Origin: Panorpa germanica
Taxonomy: Eukaryota; Arthropoda; Insecta; Mecoptera; Panorpidae
Length of the DNA: 64,000 nucleotides
Direction: 5' to 3'
NCBI GenBank assembly: GCA_963678705.1
Contig: OY783208.1
Span: 2,232,001-2,296,000, forward strand
The translations under genes and the position numbers were made by a program. Positions 20,440-31,607 of this stretch are shown here, in pieces. How positions within the stretch are numbered: position 1 is the first letter of the stretch; every line of letters begins with the position of its first letter. Below the pieces are notes generated by a model. It saw only the letters and a list, made by a program, of their open reading frames with translations. It was not told the DNA's origin and made no database searches.

Positions 20440-20635
20440 TTGTAAATGAATTTTTTGATGGTGCTTTAAATTGGAAGGTCGTGAGAAAAATTTATTACAT
20501 GTAGTGCAAGCAAATAGCTTCAAACCTGAGTGTGTGCTTTTATGTCGTTTTAAACTACATGAATGACTAAACGTTTTATTACACTCGTCACAAGAAATAG
20601 GATTTAAACCTAAATGTGTACTTTTACGTTGTTTT
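20440..20635 (-). pseudogene. Two-finger relic, stop lost
   Basis: Same two fingers as at 2839, but about 15 bp around the stop (ctagcacctggacac) are deleted, so the frame runs on after KIHLQ. Confidence 0.6.
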
Positions 20636-21043
20636 ACAGCTTATAAATCTCTGCTATATGTATTTATATATTAAAATATCAAGTATTATTTACAGCTATT
20701 TCAAGGAACAATAAAGTTTCAATATTATGTCTTCCTTAGCGGGGTTACATAAAATAAAAACTTATTATTCTTTGACTTGACTTGATTAATTGACTACCAA
20801 CAGCTACAGAACATTACCACAGCACTGACCTACTCAACAAATAACTGATGTTAAAATGCATTTCACGTCATACAAATATGGCCGACCATTTCTAGCGCTA
20901 AAACTATAATTCAAACTTTTAATTGCTATATCTCCATCAATATTTAGATATTTAATAAAATAGACACGCCAATACACATTAATTAACATCAATTTCAATC
21001 AACAATTGAACAATCGACCACTAAAAAATGAGGACAGAAGCCC
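20634..21043 (+). mobile_element. MITE-A fragment
   Basis: Ends AGGACAGAAGCCC at 21043, then unique sequence rather than a gene 3' UTR. Confidence 0.6.
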
Positions 21044-21615
21044 ATTCTTCAAGATGCTGTAACTATATCAAATGTAACATGTGTACTATATTTATTGATA
21101 ATAAAAAAAAATTAAATACTTGAAAGTTGTGTCAAGAGATAAAAGAAAAAAAATAATTTACTTTACAGTTTATTAATAAAAGCGAGAAGCCTAAATTACA
21201 TTAGGTAATAAAGCTGAATAGTTTTTTTTATAGAGGTTTTGAAAGAATAAACAAATGTTTTTATCTTATAAAGAAATACTTTAATAAAGAATAAATTTGA
21301 CCAACGTGAATTTATTATTATGCAATGACAAATCCAAATAGAAAATTAACCTTTTCATAGAGGAAAAAGGGTTGACAATCTTTAATTCATGAGTACCAAA
21401 AGTTTAGCAGTAAGCCAGCAAGAAATCACAAAAAATGATATGTATTCTAACAGATTCGGAAATGTAAGACTTTGCAGTGGTTTTCATTTGTAGTTCATTT
21501 CAATTAACAAATGTTGACAAGTTCTAACAAGAAACAAAACAAGATAATATTTTTACGATCAATAATGTTACTGAACCTTGTTATATATTTTATAATTCAT
21601 AAGTTATTATCTACT
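21044..21615. other. Unique intergenic sequence
   Basis: Not seen elsewhere in the window; AT-rich, no open frame of note. It separates the MITE-A end from the LINE, where copies I-III have an inverted MITE-A. Confidence 0.4.
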
Positions 21616-22783
21616 TCTATTCAAAACTCTTCTTACTGGACCAAAAAGAATAAACTTATTTTAATAAATTAAAGGATCTAAATATACAAAGAAATTCCAA
21701 ATCTCCTCTATTCCTTTTGAATCATTAATTAAACCTATGGATATATATGAACACACAATTATTATCAAAATCATTTAATAATGCGATAAATAATTAAATG
21801 TTTTTAAAGCTAATGCATCAATTTAATACAAATTTTACAAAAATAATATATACAGATGCATTGGTCCATTGATTTAGAAAGAAATAAAGCAGGATTTGCT
21901 AAATATGAAGAAATACATTTATTATTTGATAAATTTAAATGAAATAACAAAGTTAGCTCTTATACTGAAGAACAATTAGCAATATTAAAAGCATTGGAAA
22001 TTAATGAAACTATCAACAATAATAAAATTATAATAATAACGGATTCTTTAAGTGTTTTAAAAAATTTAAATTCTAATGATCACAAATCAAATAATGATAT
22101 TTTGACACGCAAAATTAAGGGGGTGTATTTCAATATAATAAATAAAAATAATACCATAAAATTTATGTGGATACCAGGACATTGTGGAATAAGAGGAAAC
22201 GAAATTTCGGATAAATTGGCAAAGGAATCAATAAATTTAGAAATTGAGATGAAAGTGAAATTACCTTCATATGAAATTTTTAATATAATCAAAAAATTAA
22301 ACTTCAATTTGAGAAACCAAGATTTCATTAACAAAAGTCAGTTAAAAGGAAGAGATTATTATATGTTACATCCAAATTTAAGTAAGAAAAGATGGTTTAG
22401 AAATGAGCCCCGCAAAATTATATCAACTATAATCAGAATCAAAAGTAATCATTGTAAAACTCACCTGTCCAGCTCACCTGTACAAAATTAATATTAAATC
22501 CGACGATAGATGTCAATGTGGTGAAGAAGGAACTTTGGATCATATTATATTTGAATGCATAAATTATAGTTTAGAAAAATCTAAATTCAATAGTGATAAA
22601 TTAGATGTGATTAAAACTTTTCCAGTTAATACTAAATTTTTGTTAAGTGATTCAAAATTAATTAGTGAATTATTGAAATATTTTGAAATTTGTAAAATAG
22701 AATTATTAAATGTAAAATATGTAAAAAAATGTTTGATGGTGGCTATGACGAATAAAAGTCAAGGCAAATAAATATAAAAAATA
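21616..22783 (+). mobile_element. LINE fragment, older diverged copy
   Basis: Starts at the same point (tctattcaaaactcttc) as the copies at 11312, 46757 and 58247 but differs at scattered bases (for example NEISDK for NEIADK). The tail frame 22535-22771 is longer here and ends in NKSQGK. Confidence 0.8.
21820..22771 (+). pseudogene. LINE RNase H domain relic, older copy
   Basis: Carries the same lesions as copies I-III: the stop after the YTDA aspartate, the TGA before NNKVSSY, and the 13-bp duplication near 22460-22482. The tail frame after the duplication reads RCQCGEEGTLDHIIFEC and on to KKCLMVAMT. Confidence 0.8.
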
Positions 22784-22784
22784 T

Positions 22785-22897
22785 ATATATATGTGGAAAA
22801 CGAGAGTACCATGCCAATCCTGATGTGGAAAACGAGAACTATCCAACTTCTTATGTGGAAAACAATAATCAATCCGCTAATCTGATGTGGAATCAAG
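22785..22897 (+). repeat. Four degenerate ~31-bp repeats (TGTGGAAAAC)
   Basis: Each begins TGTGGAAAAC or TGTGGAAT; the first two continue CGAGA. They sit at the left end of the MITE. Confidence 0.6.
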
Positions 22898-23010
22898 GTA
22901 CTCTTATTTAATTTAGGGCAATGTCAATTCAATTAATATTCAACTATGCAATATCTTAGTTGGTTTGTCAGGATGATAAAGAATCACATAATTGGTTTAA
23001 TACATTTATT

Positions 23011-23053
23011 GAATAAAATAATAACGATGATAATAATAATGATAATAATACAA
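23011..23053. repeat. AAT/GAT-rich simple repeat
   Basis: aataaaataataacgatgat followed by more ataat units, inside the MITE. Confidence 0.7.
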
Positions 23054-23531
23054 TAAAGATACAATATAAACGTTGGTGTTTACTTTACAAATACAGAACA
23101 ATGAATGCACACACCACCTTAAGTTCTAGCTAATATATACTCAGTCCTACATTAGTTTTCAGCTTGACTTTAAAAAGGTTTGTTTTTATTATTTCCAAGA
23201 ATACGCCTGGTTAATTTTAGTAAACACATCCCTTACGTTTTCAGTCACTGGTTTAAAGTTTCACACAATATAATTGCTTCGACCTTTCACTTGGTTTCTA
23301 TTTAAAACATACCGTCATTAATCACATTCTTTATGACTTTCTTAGACCGGGTATTATAGTTACGCCTATTTTGTATGCTCGATATATTTTTTCTTTCCAC
23401 ATATATATAGAAATAACTGACTATAATATTCACCAGTTCGCCATATTTATCTTAATTTTAAAAATAAACTTTAAGCGGTAAGGCTCCTATATAATACAAG
23501 ATAGTCAATTGTGAGGGCACACCTAGAAACT

Positions 23532-24533
23532 TTATTTAGGCTTTACACCTAGATGTGTGCTTTTATGCCGTTTTAAATTTGATGAATCACTAAACGTTTT
23601 ATTACAGACATCACAAGAAAATGGTTTTAAACCTAAATGTGTGTTTTTATGTCGTTTTAAATTTGATGCATCACTAAACGTTTTTTTACATTCGTTACAA
23701 GAAAATGGCTTTAAACCTAAATGTGTGTTTTTATGTAGTTTTAAAGCAGACGATTGACTAAACGTTTTTTTACATTCGTTACAAGAAAATGGTTTTAAAC
23801 CTAAATGTGTGTTTTTATGTAGTTTTAAAGCAGACGATTGACTAAACGTTTTTTTACATTCGTTACAAGAAAATGGCTTTAAACCTAAATGTATGTTTTT
23901 ATGTCGTTTTAAAGTAGACGATTGACAAAACGTTTTTTTACATTCCTTACAAGAAAAAGGTTTTAAACCTAAATGTATGTTTCTATGTTGTTTCAAAGTA
24001 GATGAGTGACCAAACGTTTGTTTACATTCGTCACAAGAAAATGGCTTTAAACCTAAATGTATGTTTTTATGTCGTTTTAAATGTGATGGGTATTTAAACG
24101 TTTTAGTACACTTATCACACGAATATATTTTTTTTGCTGAATGCACTCGCAAATGTTTTATGATATCCGCCTTATTGTCAAACGAATTGTTACATACATC
24201 ACAAATGTAAGGCTTCAGCTGCACATTTACTTTATCACTCTCTGGTTGTTCATTATTCAGTTGTTCATTTTCCTGGCAACCAGCTGAGTGATCTAAAGGT
24301 GCAACGGAAGAATCAGCATTGAGCTCCAACTTAATGAAGTACGAATTGTGGCGTGGTAAAATTGCAGCTTCCTCTGGTTCAGTTTTTATTTCATCACATT
24401 GCGGTGCTTCTCTAACGCATAGGCCCTCTTCTATTTCTATTTTGATGTCTTCCTTTACATCTGCTGTTTCCATTTCTTCATGCAACCCCAAATCAGGTTC
24501 CAGTTTTATTTGTTGAGATTTCCAACCCTCCAT
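23532..24533 (-). CDS. G6: eight-finger C2H2 protein, alpha type (333 aa)
   Basis: ATG at 24531-24533. N-terminus with IKLE, IKIE, IKTE and IKLE motifs. Fingers: KADI, KYPSH, HSST, QSST (CKECKKTF), QSSA twice (adjacent and identical, a recent duplication), DASN and DSSN. All have canonical ligands, unlike the similarly long G4. It ends in a bare linker (LGVKPK), with no DPSG or QARY end. Stop TAA lies in AATAAA at 23531-23536, and no other AATAAA is close downstream. UTR intron predicted at 24559-25244. Confidence 0.92.
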   Translation of the reverse strand: MEGWKSQQIKLEPDLGLHEEMETADVKEDIKIEIEEGLCVREAPQCDEIKTEPEEAAILPRHNSYFIKLELNADSSVAPLDHSAGCQENEQLNNEQPESDKVNVQLKPYICDVCNNSFDNKADIIKHLRVHSAKKIYSCDKCTKTFKYPSHLKRHKNIHLGLKPFSCDECKQTFGHSSTLKQHRNIHLGLKPFSCKECKKTFCQSSTLKRHKNIHLGLKPFSCNECKKTFSQSSALKLHKNTHLGLKPFSCNECKKTFSQSSALKLHKNTHLGLKPFSCNECKKTFSDASNLKRHKNTHLGLKPFSCDVCNKTFSDSSNLKRHKSTHLGVKPK

Positions 24534-26389
24534 CGTAGTACAACAATAATAGAATTTACTAAAAACAAGGTTAAGTTGAATTATTGTAAAAACTTTTAAG
24601 TAATATATTAGTGCCTTGTAAAAATTATTAGAGCAAGCAGGATTAACAAGCCAATAGGATATTTAAATAATAATAAACGTATGCGTATTGATTGCGTTTA
24701 TACGAAATTCTATCAACCTTTCTAACGATAAAACCTTGTTTTGAACAAAGCAAAAAACGACACAAAGAATTAAAAGCAAAAAAGTTTGAGTTTTGAATCT
24801 TGCTTTTAACTTTTGCTATATACGTTATTTCAATTCGTAACAATGACATATTCAATGTTTACAATACCTTTGTAAATATATTTTCGACACTATTTCTGGT
24901 AGTTATTCCATACATAAACTCCTTTGTTTTCATTCTTATAAAAAAACTACTGCATTTTCGAATGTTTTATGGCAATTGTTGTATACTAAAAACTTGTACA
25001 AATCACTACATAGTATGTATTATACAATTTGTTATTTAGTAATACACAATATTAATGATTAAAGTTGAAATTTTAAATTTGAGGTTAGATTAACACGTTA
25101 AGGTACTATGAAAGTGACAGTTTTATTTGGTTTAAAACCAATTCAACTTATTACGATTCTTACCTTATGGTTTAAAAATGTCTTTTTTCTGATCTTGTCA
25201 ATGAGTTATAGAAATATAAAATAATATATATAATAAAAACTTACTGTGTTGTTATGGAATTGGTTCTAACAAGCAGTTGCCGCTTTCTTCTTCGAGGAAA
25301 TCTAATTTAGGCTCCTATTTTAAAACTGATTACTAGGCGTCTTTTAACTTCTCATGATTTTGCAAAGCCTTATATTTTATAAATTAGTCTACTTATGCCC
25401 GCTCCAAGATATGCGAGCCATCTTACTCTTTATTTAAGGTTTTCTGATAATTTGTGTAAACTTACACAGCTTAATTTGGAAAATATAGGCCTCAGAAGTT
25501 AACAGATGCTAGGTAAGATGTTACAAAATAGGACCCTTTGTTTGTTTAGGAATTTAGAATAATAAAAATATACTTTATAAGTAATGCTGATGATGACCTT
25601 CACAGTATGAAAATAAATGGAAGTAAGTACCAAGTATACTAAGTACATGTGTTTTAAAATATAAAAATCACAGCCTAGCAAAATATTCGTTACTGTGCTG
25701 TGTACCAACCTTCAGATATTTCAAATATTTTACTTTTGTGTACGAAGGAGAATGTAAAATCTTTTTTTATTCAACACACACGTATACCAATGCAGCAAGT
25801 TACAAATAAGGTATCCCATCAAGTTTTATATTATAATGATTGTTGTGAATATATTAGCGTTTACTTCAATCAAAAATTAAAAAGCAATAGGCAAGCATAT
25901 TTGTAATATCTCCTAAAATATGATGAGTTATTAAATAATAATTATATATTTGAGGTGCTTGTAGCCACCTATTGCAGTTTTATAGAAATAAAGACATGGT
26001 TCATAAGCCCATTCATTTTTGGCCTTTTTTAAATAAATATATTTGCTAATGGTTTGTTTCTAAAATAAAATACATTTGGTTTGTTACATTGATAATGACA
26101 TTTATTGGAAATAATTTTATCTGTTTCTTTATTTTCATACATACATTGAAAACATAACATATTCTTAAAAGATAATATATAGTCTTACTTATCTCAGAAA
26201 CAACAATTCATTCATTTTACGTTCAAATTAATATAAAGTAAATATAAACTATCTCCTCAAGGAATGTAGAATTAAAGCTGCCGATTTTACTTATGGGTAA
26301 AAAAACAAGTACTATTTAAGGAAGTTCCTTTCCTCATAGCCTATCAGTTAATTTTAGGCCTATCGCGATATCTCTAGCACCTGGACACT
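24534..26389 (-). promoter_or_regulatory. G6 5' leader: UTR intron and promoter block
   Basis: Intron 24559-25244; TATA-like box 25367-25381. It shares with the G8 leader a 20-bp insert (atgcgagccatcttactctt, 25411-25430), so these two leaders are sisters. Confidence 0.45.
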
Positions 26390-26587
26390 TTATTGTAAAT
26401 GAATTTTTTGATGTTGCTTTAAATTGGAAGCTCGTGAGAAAAATTTATTACATGTAGTGCAAGCAAATAGCTTCAAACCTGAGTGTGTGTTTTTATGTCG
26501 TTTTAAACTACATGAATGACTAAACGTGTTATTACACTCGTCACAAGAAAGAGGGTTTAAACCTAAATGTGTGCTTTTACGTTGTTT
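26390..26587 (-). pseudogene. Two-finger relic
   Basis: Stop at 26390-26392; fingers as at 2839, with NTF for KTF in the upstream one. Confidence 0.7.
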
Positions 26588-26995
26588 TACAGCTTATAAA
26601 TCTCTGCTATATGTATTTATATATTAAAATATCAAGTATTATTTACAGCTATTTCAAGGAACAATTAAGTTTCAATATTATGTCTTCCTTAGCGGGGTTA
26701 CATAAAATAAAAACTTATTATTCTTTGACTTGACTTGATTAATTGACTACCAACAGCTACAGAACATTACCACAGCACTGACCTACTCAACAAATAACTG
26801 ACGTTAAAATGCATTTCACGTCATACAAATATGGCCAACCATTTCTAGCGCTAAAACTACAATTCAAATTTTTAATTGCTATATCTCTGTCAATATTTAG
26901 ATATTTAATAAAATAGACACGTCAATACACATTTATTAACATCAAGTTCAATCAACAATTGAAAAATCAACCCCTAAAAAATGAGAACACAGGTC
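26586..26995 (+). mobile_element. MITE-A fragment
   Basis: Right end decayed to AGAACACAGGTCC (26983-26995); then G7-specific sequence begins. Confidence 0.55.
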
Positions 26996-27413
26996 CATTC
27001 ATATATTTTTTAAATATTTATTTGAGGGCGTCAATTTTCTACAGTTATTAGCACATAAAAAGAATACATTCATTTACAACTTATAAAAATACTTAAAATA
27101 AAGTGGTTTTGGTTTTGTTTATAAACTCAATAAGGTTTTTCATATTTTCCCTGCATCAAATATATTTTGGAGTCACTTTGCCATCATATTGAAAATGCGT
27201 ACGATGTTTTTGTAATGAAAGAATTCATTTACAGTTCAGTTTCTCACAGTTGTTCATATGAAATGTCCATTTTATTGGTTGCAAATGGCGAAACCACTCT
27301 ACCTGTCGGAATACAAATAGAGATAAGGAAGATAAAGTTGATCCGAACTATAATTGAAGTGCAAAATAGGACACTTCATCAAATTGTTTACCAGGATATT
27401 ACAACTCATCTAA
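26996..27413 (-). terminator. 3' UTR of G7
   Basis: Unlike the other 3' UTRs. Minus AATAAA at 27271-27276 (137 bases past the stop) and 27017-27022. Confidence 0.4.
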
Positions 27414-28577
27414 TCAGTTACCTACATGAGTTGTTTGATGCTTCCTTAAATGAACTGCTTGAGAGAAACCTTTATTACATACAGAGCAAAGAAATGGTTT
27501 TACACCTGAATGTGTATTCATATGCACTTTTAAATTACTTGATCCACTAAACGTTTTATTACATTGTTTACAAAGAAATGGTTTCAAAGCTAAATGTGTG
27601 GTCATATGTAATTTTAAATGAGCCGATTGATTAAACGTTTTATTACATTCCTTACAAGAATACGGTTTTATATCCAAATGAATATTCTTATGTTGTTTCA
27701 AGGAATTAGACTGAGTAAACGTTTTATTACATTCATTACAAGAATATGGTTTTATACCTAAATGTATATTTTTATGTTGTTTTAAAGCATCTGAATGGCA
27801 AAACGTTTTATTACATTGGTCACAAACATATGGATTTGAAGTTAAATGTATACTCATATGCCTTTTTAATTGAATTGATTGACTAAACGTTTTGCTACAT
27901 TCATTACAAGAAAATGGTTTCAAACCTAAATGTAATCTTTTATGTCGTTTTAAAGCAGATGAAGTGCTAAACGTTTTATTACATTCGTTACAAGAAAATG
28001 GGTTTACACCTAAATGTATTTTTTTATGTTGTTTTAAAGAAGCTGAATGGCTGAATGTTTTATCACATTTATCGCAAGAAAATGGCTTTATAACTAAATG
28101 TGTATTTTTATGGTCTTTTAAGGAAGCGAGATGACGAAAGGTCTTATGACATTGGTTACAAGAAAATTTATTTAAACCTAAGTGTATTTCTCTATGTCGT
28201 CTTAACGAATGTAGACTGCTAAACGTATTATTACATGCAGTACAAGAATGTAGTTTCTTAGGAGAATGTAGTTTTAAATGTTGTAGGAATTCTTTCACAG
28301 TGTTAAACGTTTCGTTACATAAGTCACAAATAAAAGGCTTCATTGTGTCACTTTGTAGTTGAACAATTGGGTGTGGTACAATTAAAGCTTCCTTTGTACC
28401 ATAGTTTAGTTCTTCGCTGTTTTCTGGTTTTATTTCATCACATAGTGTTGTTTCTTTGACGACTCCTTCTTCGATTATTTCTATTTTGATATCTTCGATT
28501 ACATCTGCTGTTTCCTTAGGTTTATTTAACCCCACATCAATTCCTAATCTTAATTGCTCTGATTTGTAATCCTCCAT
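27414..28577 (-). CDS. G7: 11-finger C2H2 protein, divergent member (387 aa)
   Basis: Start taken at ATG 28575-28577 (MEDYKSEQ), matching MEGWKS in position; the frame is open six codons further, but only from a TTG. The N-terminus keeps psi-K-x-E motifs IKIE and IKPE and the family's IKIE-EEG-V-KE layout, but lacks the ILPRHN segment. Eleven canonical fingers that differ from one another along their whole length (for example HLAS, HSAS, TSSA, QSIQ, HSDA, QSNS, QSAH, GSSN), so this array has not been homogenised. Linkers vary (LGLKPF, LDIKPY, LTSNPY). It ends with QAVHLRKH and VGN. Single copy in the window and possibly closest to the ancestral state. UTR intron predicted at about 28604-30476. 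Confidence 0.92.
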   Translation of the reverse strand: MEDYKSEQLRLGIDVGLNKPKETADVIEDIKIEIIEEGVVKETTLCDEIKPENSEELNYGTKEALIVPHPIVQLQSDTMKPFICDLCNETFNTVKEFLQHLKLHSPKKLHSCTACNNTFSSLHSLRRHREIHLGLNKFSCNQCHKTFRHLASLKDHKNTHLVIKPFSCDKCDKTFSHSASLKQHKKIHLGVNPFSCNECNKTFSTSSALKRHKRLHLGLKPFSCNECSKTFSQSIQLKRHMSIHLTSNPYVCDQCNKTFCHSDALKQHKNIHLGIKPYSCNECNKTFTQSNSLKQHKNIHLDIKPYSCKECNKTFNQSAHLKLHMTTHLALKPFLCKQCNKTFSGSSNLKVHMNTHSGVKPFLCSVCNKGFSQAVHLRKHQTTHVGN

Positions 28578-28660
28578 TGTAGTACAACAATTCAAAGTTT
28601 ACTAAAAACAAAGTGAAATTTATTAACACTATCAAAGTTAAATAAAGAGTAATTATTCGA

Positions 28661-29056
28661 TATAGCTACACCTTTTGTTTTGAATCTTATAAAAAGACTA
28701 TTGCACTTTTGTGTATTTTCTGGCGCTTTTATTATAGTGAAAACATGTACAAATCACACATAAATATACCTTATACAATTTATTATTAAAAAATCGACAG
28801 ACTTTATGCTTAAAGTTGACTAATAAATGTGAAATATGACACCATTGTCATTTAGATATGGAACAATGTCATATTATTTCTAACCTCAAATTTGACATTT
28901 CAACTTTCACCATTATTATTGTCTTTTCTTAAATAAAAAATAGTATAATGTATATTTCGTAAAATTTGTACATGTTTTTAGTATACAACAAACATCATTA
29001 AACATACAAAAATGCAGTAGTTTTCTTATAAGATTCAAAACAAAAGGTGTAGCTAT
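28661..29056. repeat. Fold-back repeat in the G7 intron
   Basis: Arms of about 190 bp meet near 28858. The outer 31 bases (from tatagctacaccttttg) are perfectly inverted at the right end, with further imperfect match inward. Both arms resemble the cttataaaaaaaactactgc stretch of the alpha leaders (for example 6980-7140). Confidence 0.7.
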
Positions 29057-29782
29057 ATGTACAAATCACAACAAAATATACATTATACATATGTTCGTTA
29101 AATTATCATCAAAAATGGTGTTTGTTGAAAAGAAATACACAATTAAATGACACTTCTGTTATTGATTTGATATATAAACGTTAATATATAACTGTAGCGG
29201 CGAAAATCAATTAAAAAGGTTTCTATAAATACTAATTATGTAAGAATTACTAATTGGAATAGCGTTAGATGACATTTATTACCACAATAATGTTTTTCTC
29301 ATATTACTATCAACTTGAAACTGTCAAACTGTTGAATACTTGAAATTTATTATTAGTAGTACAAGTAATTAAGTTTTTCATTTTGCTTATTGTTGAGTTT
29401 ATACCAGCATCAAACAGTTTATCTTATAAAACGTAATATATCTTATGGTTAAAGTTGGCCATAAATACATTTGAACATTTGAGGTTCTAGTAACCCACTT
29501 TATCAATATTGATCAATATGTAGTACACTTTTATAGAAATTAAGACATAGGACTATAAAAATTGTATTAAAAACACACTGTGAATGTTCGTATATTCATT
29601 TAGCCGTGCTAAGAACCAATCTTCGTATATTAGTTTGTAACTTAGATATATGAGGAATGATTGATAAAGTTGTCTCCTAAGATCACAGATGTCTCTGAGA
29701 TGCTTTATAAATAGTCACAGTAGTATGACAGTTTCAAAATAATAATTAATCAAATTTATCATATAAAACGTAATATATCTTA
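29057..29782. other. AT-rich intronic sequence
   Basis: No gene. Around 29480-29560 it carries the MITE-A right-end sequence (ccactttatcaatat, then gaaattaagacataggac) without a complete terminal repeat. Confidence 0.4.
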
Positions 29783-30070
29783 CTTATACAATTTTTTATT
29801 AAAAAATAGACAGTATTTATGGTTAAAGTTGATCAATGAATGTGAAATATGACACCATTTACATTTATATATGTAACAATGTCATATTATTTCTAACCTC
29901 AAATTTGAAATTTTAACTTTAACCAATAATGTTGTCTTTTCTTAAATAAAAAATAGTATAATGTATATTACGTAAGATTTGAACATGTTCTTAGTATAAA
30001 ACAAACGCCATTAAATATACAAAAATGCAGTAGTTTTTTTATAAGATTCAATACAAAAGGTGTAGCTATA
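29783..30070. repeat. Second fold-back copy, left arm truncated
   Basis: Repeats the centre and the whole right arm of 28661-29056, ending aaaaggtgtagctata at 30070; only about 70 bp of left arm remain. Confidence 0.65.
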
Positions 30071-30602
30071 TCGAATTATTACCAAATAAAGTAATTATAA
30101 TTACTATAATTAAATAATTTATAGTATTTATAAATTAGTACTTTGTAAAATATAAAGAAAAAACAGCAGAATTACCTTTTATTTAATATGATTTGATTGA
30201 TGATGTTTCATAATTTCACAACAAATTACCTTTAAACAATTTAAAAACACAATGTTAAAGTAACTTTGTATATTAATCTTTCACAATGCTCAGGTATCTG
30301 TTGTTACTAATTAAAGATAATAAGATTCAACGACATTAATTATTATGTTGTTTTGCTTTGACGTTTAAATGAGTTATCGGAATAATAAAATATACATAAG
30401 TTCAATTTCATGGTATAACTAGTATTTATTACTTAAATACTTTAAGTAATGTGTATTTATTACATTAAAAACTTACTGTATATATTATATTCTTTACTCT
30501 GCAGTTATTAACAATTTAAAATGATTACTAACGATTCGAAGATTAATTATTTTATTAATTTATTGTGTACTATTTAACAAACCATTTGTCAACTGTCAAA
30601 CT

Positions 30603-30807
30603 TAGGCCCTCCGCACTCGACGCGACTGGTTGCAAACCTTAGCCCCGAATCTGCCCGAACCGAATGTCATTACAACTGTGTTGTTAGTAAAACAACGAAC
30701 GTGTTTACGAGTGAGATAAAACACACGGCACGAACGTAACTAAACTGATTTTGAACTGGTTTTGAGCATATATTCAGCGACTATATTTCTCGGTCGCAGG
30801 GCACTGT
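30603..30807. other. GC-richer island, possible decayed MITE
   Basis: About 200 bp bounded by aggccctccgcactcg and, inverted and imperfect, gtcgcagggcac. Composition contrasts with its surroundings. It could also be a promoter-proximal segment of G7. Confidence 0.3.
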
Positions 30808-30840
30808 TGGTTTCATGATGACATCATCAACAAAGACGTG

Positions 30841-31256
30841 AAATGCATTTTAACGTCAGTTATTTGTTGAATAGGTCAGTGCTGTGGTAATGTTTTGTAG
30901 CTGTTGGTAGTCGAAATAATCAAATCAAGTCAAAGAATAATAAGTTTTTATTTTATTTAACCCTGCTAAGGTAGACATAATATTGAAATTTGAGTGTTCC
31001 TTGAAATAGCTGTAAATAATATTTGATATTTTGATATATAAATACATATAGCAGAGATTTATGAGCTGTAAGGTTGGCAGCGGTTGTGATGTCACTTGCA
31101 CTTCGAATGTGTACAACGTTGAATCCCTTTAATAATTAAAGAAACAAAATGACTTTTTTAATTGTTAATATCTCTTAACATATAAGGAGTTCTATTAATC
31201 CACTTTATCAATATATAGTACACTTCTATAGAAATTAAAACATAGGACACAAGCCC
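30841..31256 (-). mobile_element. MITE-A, inverted, with far terminal repeat
   Basis: Starts within the element (aaatgcattttaacg) and runs to AGGACACAAGCCC at 31244-31256, through ggttggcagcggttgtg and cactttatcaatatatag. It shows the end that the 10670 copy lacks. Confidence 0.65.
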
Positions 31257-31607
31257 ATTTTTGTCAAGTATTTATTTTATACTAAAACAAGAATTTCATT
31301 TTCATACAATACGATTGCTCTATTGTTTGTTGAACAAATAAGATGATAACTTTAGTTGGGATAAAATATAAAACAAAAATATTTTTTTAATCAGAGTTTA
31401 TTTATAAATTGTACACATACATAAACAATATTATAAGACAAAACAATGAATAGTTTTTACAATTTCTGTCATATGATTCTAGTACAATATTTTGTTTTTA
31501 AAGCGGGGCCCACTTTTAGCATTGGGTGTTCCTAGTGGGGGGTACTTTTCCATCAGATGAAAGTATTCCTACGACTATTAAACAAAAGAAATTCTATAAG
31601 AACATAC
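31257..31607 (-). terminator. 3' UTR and poly(A) region of G8
   Basis: Minus AATAAA at 31271-31276, 331 bases past the stop; shares the gcattgggtgttcctag block with the G2 and G10 3' UTRs. Confidence 0.45.

Larger units (their letters stand above)
22784..23409. mobile_element. 626-bp MITE with TATATATATGTGGAAA terminal repeats
   Basis: Left end 22784-22799 and right end 23394-23409 are perfect 16-bp inverted repeats. Inside the left end, TGTGGAAAAC recurs at about 22793, 22824, 22854 and 22887, a spacing of 30-33 bp, like subterminal transposase-binding repeats. No coding capacity. It is absent from the G4, G12 and G15 flanks, so it is a later insertion here. Confidence 0.65.
28578..30840 (-). 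promoter_or_regulatory. G7 5' leader with a long UTR intron
   Basis: Acceptor TTTTTAG just above the ATG (about 28603) and donor GTAAGT at 30471-30476, so the intron is about 1.87 kb, longer than in the alpha genes because of two fold-back repeats. From 30603 the base composition is less AT-rich. Confidence 0.45.

Noticed and set aside
27167-27550. 127-aa plus-strand frame near G7
   Set aside because: Starts at TTG and its second half is antisense to G7 fingers.
28578-28595. Upstream start for G7 (six extra codons)
   Set aside because: The codon is TTG; the ATG at 28575-28577 aligns with the family start.
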